From Flavobacterium rivuli WB 3.3-2 = DSM 21788 (GTDB lineage Bacteria; Bacteroidota; Bacteroidia; Flavobacteriales; Flavobacteriaceae), in the NCBI RefSeq assembly GCF_000378485.1, contig NZ_KB899966.1, positions 620,001 to 684,000 of the forward strand: 64,000 nt of DNA. The letters are read 5' to 3'. A program made the position numbers and the translations under genes. This document shows, piece after piece, positions 1-6,428 of this stretch. Under the pieces are notes generated by a model, which saw only the letters and a program-made list of their open reading frames with translations, had not been told where the DNA came from and ran no database searches. Within the stretch, counting starts at the first letter, position 1, and every line of letters begins with the position of its first letter.

Positions 1-77
1 AAACAGAAAAAGAAAATGTTTACATTACAAAAGTAGATAAGGCAACTAAAACAGAGGTTACCAAACCCCTTGAATAA
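1..77 (+). CDS. C-terminal end of an unidentified upstream gene (partial)
   Basis: The third frame is open from the window edge and ends in a TAA at 75-77. It gives about 24 residues rich in Lys, Thr and Glu. The other two plus frames hit stops within 40 bases. No family can be named from so short a tail. It is taken as the 3' end of a gene that begins outside the window. Confidence 0.45.
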   Translation, partial: TEKENVYITKVDKATKTEVTKPLE

Positions 78-135
78 CAGTAGCAATTTGCCTGATACAG
101 AATACCTTATCCCTATTCCCTTTTCCCTCATCATC

Positions 136-143
136 TATTTTTG
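136..143 (+). promoter_or_regulatory. Putative -7 box of the esterase gene
   Basis: TATTTTTG matches the Bacteroidetes -7 consensus TAnnTTTG and lies 11 bases before the ATG at 155. No clear -33 TTTG is visible at the usual 19-21 base spacing. Confidence 0.4.
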
Positions 144-154
144 CCATATTGCTC

Positions 155-913
155 ATGAAAACCACATCATCTGATAAACAGACCTTAGGTACTGTTACCG
201 AATTTACCATAGAAGCACCACAGCTAAACCGCAGTAAAACCATTTGGGTATACCTGCCTTATAATTATGAAGATAGCGACCAGCGTTTCCCGGTAATTTA
301 CATGCACGACGGTCAGCATGTTTTTGATCATGCCGAATCTGAAAAGCGTGACTGGCATGTGGAGGATAAGCTTAACGTACTGCATTCCCAAGCCATAATT
401 ATAGGTATAGAGCATGGCGGCCCTAACCGTCGCATTGACGAAATGACGCCCTATAAAAATGAAAAATATGGTGGCGGCCATGCTGATGACTATCTTGATT
501 TTATAGTAAACACCTTGAAACCCCATGTAGACGGGAATTATAAAACAATTACTGATAAGGAGCATACCACAATTTTTGGGAGTTCTGTTGGCGGACTGAT
601 ATCTTTTTATGCGATATTAAAGTTCCCCGATGTGTTTGGTAATGCCGGGGTGTTTTCTCCTTCATTCTGGTTCAGCGATGAGATTTTTGCACTGATGGAA
701 ACAATTGACCATATTGACGGACGAATATACTTCATGGCCGGCGACCATGAGAGCATGGGCATGGTGCCCGATATTGACAACATGGAGCAACTGGTTTTAG
801 CACGGGTAAACTCCCCTGAACAACTACATAAAAAGATTGTACATAACGGCAAACACAACGAATTGCTTTGGGCTCGCGAATTTACCGATGCGTATACCTG
901 GCTGGTGGGGTAA
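155..913 (+). CDS. Alpha/beta-hydrolase esterase (enterochelin esterase / esterase D-like)
   Basis: The product is about 252 residues and belongs to the putative-esterase alpha/beta hydrolases. An N-terminal beta-sandwich-like stretch leads into the YMHDGQ motif, then a nucleophile elbow GSSVGG, and a late His in the context NGKHNE that fits the catalytic His. There is no signal peptide, so it is probably cytoplasmic. The frame also allows a TTG six bases upstream (149), but the ATG at 155 is preferred. Homologues are often annotated as alpha-dextrin or ferric-siderophore esterases, but the substrate cannot be read from the sequence. It stands alone, with 149 bases before the next gene. Confidence 0.8.
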   Translation: MKTTSSDKQTLGTVTEFTIEAPQLNRSKTIWVYLPYNYEDSDQRFPVIYMHDGQHVFDHAESEKRDWHVEDKLNVLHSQAIIIGIEHGGPNRRIDEMTPYKNEKYGGGHADDYLDFIVNTLKPHVDGNYKTITDKEHTTIFGSSVGGLISFYAILKFPDVFGNAGVFSPSFWFSDEIFALMETIDHIDGRIYFMAGDHESMGMVPDIDNMEQLVLARVNSPEQLHKKIVHNGKHNELLWAREFTDAYTWLVG

Positions 914-941
914 TTCACAACTGACATTAATTTAATCTTCC

Positions 942-1051
942 CCTAAAAATTTATCCGTTATTTCTTTGGCACATCAATAATTATAATTTACTTTGCAATT
1001 CAAAGTACTTTTAAAATGATTAAATATTTAAAGGATATACAGGAATTAAAA
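942..1051 (+). repeat. Direct repeat copy 1: duplicated promoter plus gene start
   Basis: About 110 bases here closely match 1718-1826. An uninterrupted identical block of 42 bases runs from 970 to 1011 (copy 2: 1746 to 1787). The copied unit holds a -33 TTTG, the palindrome and the first codons of the membrane-protein gene at 1791. This is a tandem duplication that put a second copy of the promoter in front of the gene at 1063. Confidence 0.9.
965..1007 (+). promoter_or_regulatory. Promoter with palindromic operator, copy A
   Basis: TTTG at 965-968, a 19-base spacer and TTACTTTG at 988-995 fit a Bacteroidetes promoter. The -7 box is the left arm of an exact inverted repeat, TACTTTG-CAATT-CAAAGTA (989-1007). 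A protein bound there would cover the -7 box and the expected start of transcription. It drives the gene at 1063. Confidence 0.7.
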
Positions 1052-1066
1052 ACAGATAATGCATGA
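1016..1066 (+). pseudogene. 16-codon micro-ORF, truncated copy of the start of the gene at 1791
   Basis: The ATG at 1016 opens a frame reading MIKYLKDIQELKTDNA. The neighbouring gene at 1791 begins MENYLKDIQDIKK, so this is a cut-off duplicate of that start. Its TGA overlaps the ATG of the next gene as ATGA (1063-1066), which would couple translation of the two. It may be a decayed remnant that now acts as a leader. Confidence 0.6.
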
Positions 1067-1713
1067 ACTATACCTATGTTTTATCTTTAATTACATTTAT
1101 AGGGTTTAATATTGCAAGCTTTCCCCTATATGTTTACTTCCACAATAAGGTGTCGGTGAAAACATTAAAAATTATTTTATTAGTTGTTGCAAGTCACATA
1201 GCATTATTTGCGTGTGGGATTTCGCTCATTGGCGATTATATAGATTATACACTTTTTTCGATAGAATATTTAATTTGCATTATTTTAGCCTTTGGGCTTG
1301 TGTCAACAAAAACCTGGCTTCTAAAAATTCCGGGATTTATAATGCTTACAATAGCATCTATTTCTGGACTTGTAACTATTTTATTGGGCATTTTCCTCTT
1401 TATTATAATGTCGCAGGATTATGAGGCCGACAAAGTATATAGCTTTAATAGTAATGGTTACGAATATCAGACACGGAGGTATTCTTATGGTTTCGTGACT
1501 TCAGATGACATTACCTACAGCTTTGCAACATATAGGCATTATGCTTACCTCCCGATTGAATATAAGATTGACTATACCTACTTTTCCAGTATGCAAAGCG
1601 ACCTTAATTTTAGTAAACCGGAACAACTTAAACTAAAGGTTATTGACAGCGACTCATTAAATCAGCTTCAATTTACCACTTACAATAACAGCTTTGTAAA
1701 AGATCTTAAGTAA
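1063..1713 (+). CDS. Hypothetical integral membrane protein
   Basis: The product is 216 residues and of no recognised family. The first 120 residues form about four hydrophobic helices (roughly 5-25, 37-57, 62-83 and 88-118). They are followed by a polar, Tyr-rich domain of about 95 residues with no obvious motif. The ATG at 1063 overlaps the stop of the micro-ORF before it. The gene sits under a duplicated copy of the promoter of the gene at 1791, so the two should share regulation. It may have been placed in the regulon by that duplication. Confidence 0.65.
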   Translation: MNYTYVLSLITFIGFNIASFPLYVYFHNKVSVKTLKIILLVVASHIALFACGISLIGDYIDYTLFSIEYLICIILAFGLVSTKTWLLKIPGFIMLTIASISGLVTILLGIFLFIIMSQDYEADKVYSFNSNGYEYQTRRYSYGFVTSDDITYSFATYRHYAYLPIEYKIDYTYFSSMQSDLNFSKPEQLKLKVIDSDSLNQLQFTTYNNSFVKDLK

Positions 1714-1717
1714 TTTC

Positions 1718-1826
1718 CTTAAAAATTTCTTCCCTATTTCTTTGTCACATCAATAATTATAATTTACTTTGCAATTCAAAGTACTTTAAAATGGAAAACT
1801 ACTTAAAGGATATACAGGACATAAAA
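1718..1826 (+). repeat. Direct repeat copy 2: promoter and start of the gene at 1791
   Basis: This is the partner of 942-1051. It is followed by the intact gene, so it is probably the parental copy. One base is missing after the palindrome relative to copy 1. Confidence 0.9.
1741..1783 (+). promoter_or_regulatory. Promoter with palindromic operator, copy B
   Basis: TTTG at 1741-1744, a 19-base spacer and TTACTTTG at 1764-1771 form the promoter. The exact inverted repeat TACTTTG-CAATT-CAAAGTA spans 1765-1783 and ends seven bases before the ATG. It controls the membrane protein plus winged-helix regulator pair, so autoregulation is the simplest reading. Confidence 0.7.
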
Positions 1827-2390
1827 AAGATGATGGATAAATCATCACAGTTTATTTCCCTTAGCGGTCTATCGGGTATCATGGCAGGTGTGTATGCACT
1901 AACAGGTGCTTTTTTTATAAAATATATAGATGCTCTTGATAGTGGCTATGTAATTGTAGACAGCTATTCTTTTAAGCTTATATTGCTTGTGGCTGTTGCT
2001 GTATTGGTACTATCTGTTGTTACCGGGTTACTGCTATCTGTCCGAAAGGCAAAAAAGCAGGGCGAGACCATTTGGAACAGCACCTCTAAACGCCTTGTGG
2101 CAAATTTTCTTATTCCGCTTGTTACCGGTGGTGTTTTTGCGCTGCTTCTTATAAAAAATCATTATTATGGCCTCATAGCCCCCATTACCCTTATTTTTTA
2201 TGGCATGGCCTGTATCAATGCCAGCAGGTATACACTTCGCGATGTAAGGTATCTTGGGTTAACCATAACTGGTATTGGTTTAGTTGCCACTTATTTTATG
2301 GGCTACGGCCTGGAGTTCTGGGCACTTGGTTTTGGTGTATGCCACATACTATATGGCTCTGTAATGTACTTTAAATACGACCGTAAATAG
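1791..2390 (+). CDS. Conserved hypothetical membrane protein, partner of the winged-helix regulator
   Basis: The product is 199 residues. A short polar N-terminus is followed by about six hydrophobic segments (roughly 25-45, 62-86, 105-124, 128-145, 152-172 and 174-192). No catalytic motif is visible. Its TAG ends one base before the TTG start of the winged-helix regulator, so the two genes are co-transcribed and probably translationally coupled. Such membrane protein plus one-domain regulator pairs often act in sensing or envelope stress. That role is inference, and the substrate or signal is unknown. Confidence 0.75.
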   Translation: MENYLKDIQDIKKMMDKSSQFISLSGLSGIMAGVYALTGAFFIKYIDALDSGYVIVDSYSFKLILLVAVAVLVLSVVTGLLLSVRKAKKQGETIWNSTSKRLVANFLIPLVTGGVFALLLIKNHYYGLIAPITLIFYGMACINASRYTLRDVRYLGLTITGIGLVATYFMGYGLEFWALGFGVCHILYGSVMYFKYDRK

Positions 2391-2391
2391 T

Positions 2392-2688
2392 TTGAAAAAC
2401 ATTTTACAACATATAAATAAAGCTTTTGACCATCGTATACGCCTGGGTATTATGAGTATACTTATGGTAAACGAGTATGCCGACTTTAACACGCTTAAGG
2501 AACTGCTGGGTGTTACGGACGGTAACCTGGCCAGCCATGCCAAAGCGCTTGAAACGGAAAACTATATTATGGTAGAAAAACAGTTTATAGGGAAAAAACC
2601 AAATACCCGCTATATGGCTACTAAAGAGGGCCGTAAAGCCTTTAAGGACCATATTGATGCCCTTGAAAAATTAATACAAAAACGATAG
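2392..2688 (+). CDS. Winged-helix transcriptional regulator (HTH_34 / ArsR-MarR-like)
   Basis: The product is 98 residues, a single winged helix-turn-helix domain. Residues 12-85 carry the helices DHRIRLGIMSIL, the recognition region LLGVTDGNLASHAKALE, and a wing with the pattern KPNTRYMATKEGRKAF. This matches the small one-domain regulators of the HTH_34 type. There is no ligand domain. The start codon is TTG at 2392, because the first in-frame ATG (2452) would cut away the first helix. The homodimer is the obvious candidate to bind the four 7-5-7 palindromes at 989, 1765, 2708 and 3417. Confidence 0.85.
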   Translation: MKNILQHINKAFDHRIRLGIMSILMVNEYADFNTLKELLGVTDGNLASHAKALETENYIMVEKQFIGKKPNTRYMATKEGRKAFKDHIDALEKLIQKR

Positions 2689-2707
2689 CAAAAATTTTTT
2701 ATCCATC

Positions 2708-2726
2708 TACTTTGAAAAACAAAGTA
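2708..2726 (+). promoter_or_regulatory. Palindromic operator, copy C
   Basis: TACTTTG-AAAAA-CAAAGTA keeps the arms exactly while the spacer differs from copies A and B. Conservation of arms but not spacer points to protein binding rather than simple duplication. It ends 18 bases before the ATG of the DUF1361 gene. No -33 TTTG is seen at 19-21 bases. Confidence 0.65.
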
Positions 2727-2744
2727 CTTTACAAGTAACAAAAA

Positions 2745-3401
2745 ATGAAACCTACCCAATCAACCGTAGCAAACGAAATCAGGCAGCACTTTATGCTGTT
2801 TACACTTGCCCTTTTTTGCCTTGCCTTACTGATGGTACGCGCTAAAATAACCCAGAGTATCTATTTGTTTTTCCTAATCTGGAATTTGTTTTTAGCTTAC
2901 ACACCCTTAGGATTATCGTCGTTAATTATGAACCGGATTAACCTTATAGAAAAATGGTACTTCTACCCTGCTTTTGGCTGCTGGTTATTGCTGTTGCCTA
3001 ATGCACCTTATATAATTACCGATTTTGTACACCTTGAAAAGGAAAACAACATACCGCTGTGGTTTGATATTTTACTAATAACATCTTTTACCGTATGCGG
3101 AATGCTGTTTGGGCTTGCATCTATGAAAAATATGTACAACATATTAAGCGTAAAATTCAGTAATAAAGCAGCAACTGTAGTTATGGCTACTACTTGCCTG
3201 CTATCCGGTTTTGGCATTTATCTCGGGCGATTTTTGCGCTATAACAGTTGGGATGTTCTACATAAACCTTTTACCCTTACAGCCGATGTACTGCACAGTT
3301 TAATTGCGGAAGAAACCTATAAACCTGCATGGGGTATTACCATTGGCTTTGGTACACTGCTATTCCTCCTCTTCCGTCTTTACTATAATCCTGAAAAATA
3401 A
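2745..3401 (+). CDS. DUF1361 domain-containing membrane protein
   Basis: The product is 218 residues with about six membrane segments. It carries the DUF1361 hallmarks: WNLFLAYTPLG near residue 45, then WLLLLPNAPYIITDFVHL around residues 84-101, and a conserved GRFLRYNSWD segment near 162. The biochemical function of the family is unknown. It has its own copy of the palindromic operator and lies 56 bases after the regulator gene, so it may be transcribed both by readthrough and from its own promoter. Confidence 0.85.
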   Translation: MKPTQSTVANEIRQHFMLFTLALFCLALLMVRAKITQSIYLFFLIWNLFLAYTPLGLSSLIMNRINLIEKWYFYPAFGCWLLLLPNAPYIITDFVHLEKENNIPLWFDILLITSFTVCGMLFGLASMKNMYNILSVKFSNKAATVVMATTCLLSGFGIYLGRFLRYNSWDVLHKPFTLTADVLHSLIAEETYKPAWGITIGFGTLLFLLFRLYYNPEK

Positions 3402-3416
3402 AAAAATTTATACATC

Positions 3417-3435
3417 TACTTTGAATTTCAAAGTA
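3417..3435 (+). promoter_or_regulatory. Palindromic operator, copy D
   Basis: TACTTTG-AATTT-CAAAGTA is the fourth exact pair of arms with a third spacer sequence. It ends 15 bases before the ATG at 3451. Confidence 0.65.
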
Positions 3436-3450
3436 AAATACTACTTCGAT

Positions 3451-3888
3451 ATGAAAACTATGAAAGAAAAAATTGAGGCCGTTCGCATAGAATTCGAACG
3501 CAAGACAAAAAACATTACCGCCAAACAACTTGTTAATTATCCCGAAGGCAGCCTGGGACATAACCTTGGCAAGCATCTTTTAAACAGCAATTATGGCACT
3601 AATGTTACTGCCGAAAAGGAAGATGTTTACCAGTTATTGATTGGCCGCGGTCAGGTATCTGTAAAAGAAGATATCGCGGTGCAGTATTATCTTTTTGGCA
3701 ACGGGTCTAACAGCCTTAAAACCTTACTGGCCATGAGTATAGGCTTAGTTATGTGCCCCCACTATGCAGGTTACTTTTATAAAAGGTATAAAGATGGAAA
3801 GCAGGCGTTACGCTTTTATGATGTAGACCATTTTGGTATGCTGCACCTGCCCGTAGAACGTATTAAAGACACTTTTTTAATACGATAA
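3451..3888 (+). CDS. Coq4-like protein with a degenerate metal motif
   Basis: The product is 145 residues and resembles the short Coq4-family proteins of Bacteroidetes, with YPEGSLGHNLGKHL near residues 30-43 and a QYYLFGNGS segment. Coq4 proteins carry HDxxH-x11-E as a metal site. Here the matching stretch reads EDVYQ-x11-E (residues 57-73), so both His are lost while the Asp and the last Glu remain. Bacteroidetes make menaquinone, so a ubiquinone role is not expected. The frame is open 147 bases further upstream, but the ATG at 3451 follows operator D and avoids overlapping the DUF1361 gene. The family call is from memory. Confidence 0.55.
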   Translation: MKTMKEKIEAVRIEFERKTKNITAKQLVNYPEGSLGHNLGKHLLNSNYGTNVTAEKEDVYQLLIGRGQVSVKEDIAVQYYLFGNGSNSLKTLLAMSIGLVMCPHYAGYFYKRYKDGKQALRFYDVDHFGMLHLPVERIKDTFLIR

Positions 3889-3890
3889 CC

Positions 3891-4214
3891 ATGAAAACAC
3901 AAGCTAAAAAACCCGACAGACTATTAATGATGCCGGTTGTAGTATGGGCATTTACCTTTACGTTTGGCACTATTTGGATGTTAATATTAATGAACGTTGG
4001 CCACAGCACAATAGTTTACGACCTGCTACTCTACACATTGCTGCCCATTATAGCACTCAATATTGCAGTGGTTACACTACTCTTTATATCGGGCTACTAT
4101 CATGAATATTACAGGCAGGAACTGCACAACCGCATGTATTTAGTGCTTTCTAACCTTGCAGTAGCAGCACTATATTTTATTTTAATGTGCGGTTTTGCCA
4201 AATTTTTAAACTGA
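3891..4214 (+). CDS. Small three-helix membrane protein (paralogue group member 1)
   Basis: The product is 107 residues. It has three hydrophobic helices (about 13-35, 42-67 and 83-104) and a polar loop YYHEYYRQELHNR between the second and third. It starts two bases after the Coq4-like gene and ends five bases before the radical SAM gene, so all three are one transcript. Its topology and C-terminal helix resemble the small proteins at 5619 and 5970. No function is recognised. Confidence 0.65.
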   Translation: MKTQAKKPDRLLMMPVVVWAFTFTFGTIWMLILMNVGHSTIVYDLLLYTLLPIIALNIAVVTLLFISGYYHEYYRQELHNRMYLVLSNLAVAALYFILMCGFAKFLN

Positions 4215-4219
4215 TCATC

Positions 4220-5644
4220 ATGAAAGTAAAAATGATATTACCTGCCCTGGCAGAAGCAGAAAGCCCTTTTTGGCGGCCTATCAAATATTCGCTATTCCCG
4301 CCATTAGGGCTGGCAACTCTGGCAGCATATCTTTCGCCAGATGACGAGATAGATTTGCAGGATCAGCATGTAGAAACGCTTAAACTTAATGACAATCCGG
4401 ATCTGGTAATCATTCAGGTTTATATTACTAATGCTTACAGGGCATACAAAATTGCAGATCATTACCGCGAACAGGGAGCTTATGTTATTTTGGGAGGGCT
4501 ACACGTTACGTCTCTTCCGCATGAAGCAGCACCGCACGCAGACAGTATTTTTCTTGGTCCGGGAGAAGAAACTTTTCCACGCTTTTTAAAAGACTTCAGG
4601 AACAGAACGCCTCAAAAAGTATACAACTCTGCAATACGCACATTAGATAAAATTCCGCCCATAAGGCGCGACCTGATAAAACGCAACAGGTATTTAGTGC
4701 CTAACTCTATAGTGGTTACACGCGGCTGCCCGCACCACTGCGATTTTTGCTATAAAGATGCTTTTTTTGAAGGTGGCAAAACATTTTATACCCAACTGGT
4801 TGATGATGCACTTGCCGAAATTGAAAGGCTCCCCGGCAGACATTTATACTTTCTGGATGATCATTTACTTGGCAATGCAAAATTTGCCACTGAATTATTT
4901 GAGGGGATGAAGGGGATGAACAGGGTTTTTCAGGCAGCTGCAACGGTAGATTCTATCCTTCGTGGCAATCTTATAGAAAAAGCAGCTGAAGCCGGGTTGC
5001 GAAGCCTCTTTGTAGGATTTGAAACCTTTTCGCCGGTCAACCTCAAGCAAAGCAATAAAAAGCAAAACCTGCAAAAGGATTATATAGAGGCTGTTAATAG
5101 ATTACATTCTTTAGGAATCATGATAAATGGAAGTTTTGTTTTTGGCCTTGATGACGACGATAAGGATGTGTTTAAAAGAACGGTAGACTGGGGTGTTCAG
5201 AATTCTATTACAACATCTACCTACCATGTACTAACACCATACCCCGGCACTAAGCTTTATAAAGATATGGAACAGCAGGGCCGTATCCTTACCAAAAACT
5301 GGGACTTATACGATACCCGTAATGTGGTATACCAAACCACAAAACTTACTGCTGATGAACTTAAAGACGGTTACAACTGGGCGTATAAGGAATTTTACAG
5401 TTGGGAAAATATTTTTAAAGCAAGCCTAAACCACGAGTCGCACAAACATAAGTTAAAGCACCTAATGTATAGTGGTGGCTGGAAAAAATTTGAACCCGTA
5501 TGGAATTTTCTCATTAAGACTAAAAACCTCAATAATATATTACCGGTATTAGAGTCGGTGCTATCAAAAGTAAAACCTAAAGACAATGAATTGTTAATCA
5601 ATATACAATCAATTGAAAATGTTAAAAACTCTCAAATCCTTTAA
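4220..5644 (+). CDS. B12-binding-type radical SAM protein
   Basis: The product is 474 residues. Residues 1-130 look like the cobalamin-binding fold of this superfamily (PLGLATLAAYL, VILGGLHVTSLP, GPGEETFP). The radical SAM core follows with CX3CX2C at C170, C174 and C177 (RGCPHHCDFCY), and then GFETFSPVNLKQSNK and the GSFVFGLDDD segment. The reaction cannot be told from this; related enzymes do methylations and ring formations on lipids and cofactors. The ATG at 4220 is chosen because the upstream start at 4187 lies inside the previous gene. It is embedded among small membrane proteins, suggesting a membrane-associated substrate, which is inference. Confidence 0.85.
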   Translation: MKVKMILPALAEAESPFWRPIKYSLFPPLGLATLAAYLSPDDEIDLQDQHVETLKLNDNPDLVIIQVYITNAYRAYKIADHYREQGAYVILGGLHVTSLPHEAAPHADSIFLGPGEETFPRFLKDFRNRTPQKVYNSAIRTLDKIPPIRRDLIKRNRYLVPNSIVVTRGCPHHCDFCYKDAFFEGGKTFYTQLVDDALAEIERLPGRHLYFLDDHLLGNAKFATELFEGMKGMNRVFQAAATVDSILRGNLIEKAAEAGLRSLFVGFETFSPVNLKQSNKKQNLQKDYIEAVNRLHSLGIMINGSFVFGLDDDDKDVFKRTVDWGVQNSITTSTYHVLTPYPGTKLYKDMEQQGRILTKNWDLYDTRNVVYQTTKLTADELKDGYNWAYKEFYSWENIFKASLNHESHKHKLKHLMYSGGWKKFEPVWNFLIKTKNLNNILPVLESVLSKVKPKDNELLINIQSIENVKNSQIL

Positions 5645-5951
5645 TTCAATATCGGCAAGGATTATGGCTGCCATTGCCATTGCAACGACTATTGTAACAT
5701 TTATAATAGCAACTCTAATCTTTTTTTTAAGTATAGTAAATGAGCCAAATTTGCCTGTATTAGAACCAGTAGAATACAACATACTTGCAATTATAGCTTT
5801 AATTTTTATAATTAATCTAATAATATTCATCACATTAATTTTATGTTCTTTCTATCAAAAAGAACAGGTTATAAAGCTGCAAAATTGCATAACACTAATG
5901 CTGCTTAATATACCAATTTCAGCACTATATATAATGATCATTTTTATATAA
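5619..5951 (+). CDS. Small three-helix membrane protein (paralogue group member 2)
   Basis: The product is 110 residues. It has a short basic N-terminus, then helices at about 15-40, 53-75 and 92-110. The third helix ends in LLNIPISALYI. The ATG at 5619 overlaps the end of the radical SAM gene by 26 bases, so translation is coupled. The layout (helix, linker, helix, polar loop with Gln and Glu, last helix) repeats that of the genes at 3891 and 5970. Confidence 0.6.
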   Translation: MLKTLKSFNSISARIMAAIAIATTIVTFIIATLIFFLSIVNEPNLPVLEPVEYNILAIIALIFIINLIIFITLILCSFYQKEQVIKLQNCITLMLLNIPISALYIMIIFI

Positions 5952-5969
5952 ATCTAAACACCTAATGAT

Positions 5970-6359
5970 ATGCAGAATATTCTCAACTTTTTTAATCCTA
6001 AACATTATGGAAGTTTATCGTCTGATAGGATATCTGAAAAAGTAAAGGAATACCTTTTCTTCCCTTTCAGGGTATTCAAAATCACATTAATTATTTCAAC
6101 AATATTTTTCATCCTGAATTTTGTACTATTTTTTTATTGCGAACCCGAGTCGCTAATTGTGATATTGATGGTTGAAGCAGTATTACTGTTGGTGCTGTCA
6201 GCATTTCATGTTTTATTAGGAATCACTTTTATCATTTTCGCGATTGCAGATCGTGATCACGCCCCATTAATTGCAAAAAAAATTTCTGTCGTCCTGCTAA
6301 ATATTCCGATAGGCATCTTATACATATACATATTAAAATCAGTTTTCTTACAGAGTTAA
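5970..6359 (+). CDS. Small three-helix membrane protein (paralogue group member 3)
   Basis: The product is 129 residues. A 30-residue polar N-terminus is followed by three hydrophobic segments and a last helix VLLNIPIGILYIYIL, nearly the same as in the gene at 5619. The gap to the preceding gene is 18 bases. Together with 3891 and 5619 it forms a group of similar proteins around the radical SAM gene. The function is unknown. Confidence 0.6.
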   Translation: MQNILNFFNPKHYGSLSSDRISEKVKEYLFFPFRVFKITLIISTIFFILNFVLFFYCEPESLIVILMVEAVLLLVLSAFHVLLGITFIIFAIADRDHAPLIAKKISVVLLNIPIGILYIYILKSVFLQS

Positions 6360-6428
6360 TATATCTAAAAGCAAATATTTCATCTAAGAATTATCATAAA
6401 TTAAATCAATCTTTAAAAAAAGAACATT

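Noticed and set aside
988..1012. The TACTTTG/CAAAGTA palindromes read as terminator hairpins
   Set aside because: The stems are only 7 bp, AT-rich, lack a T run and lie just before start codons at promoter positions. An operator reading fits better.
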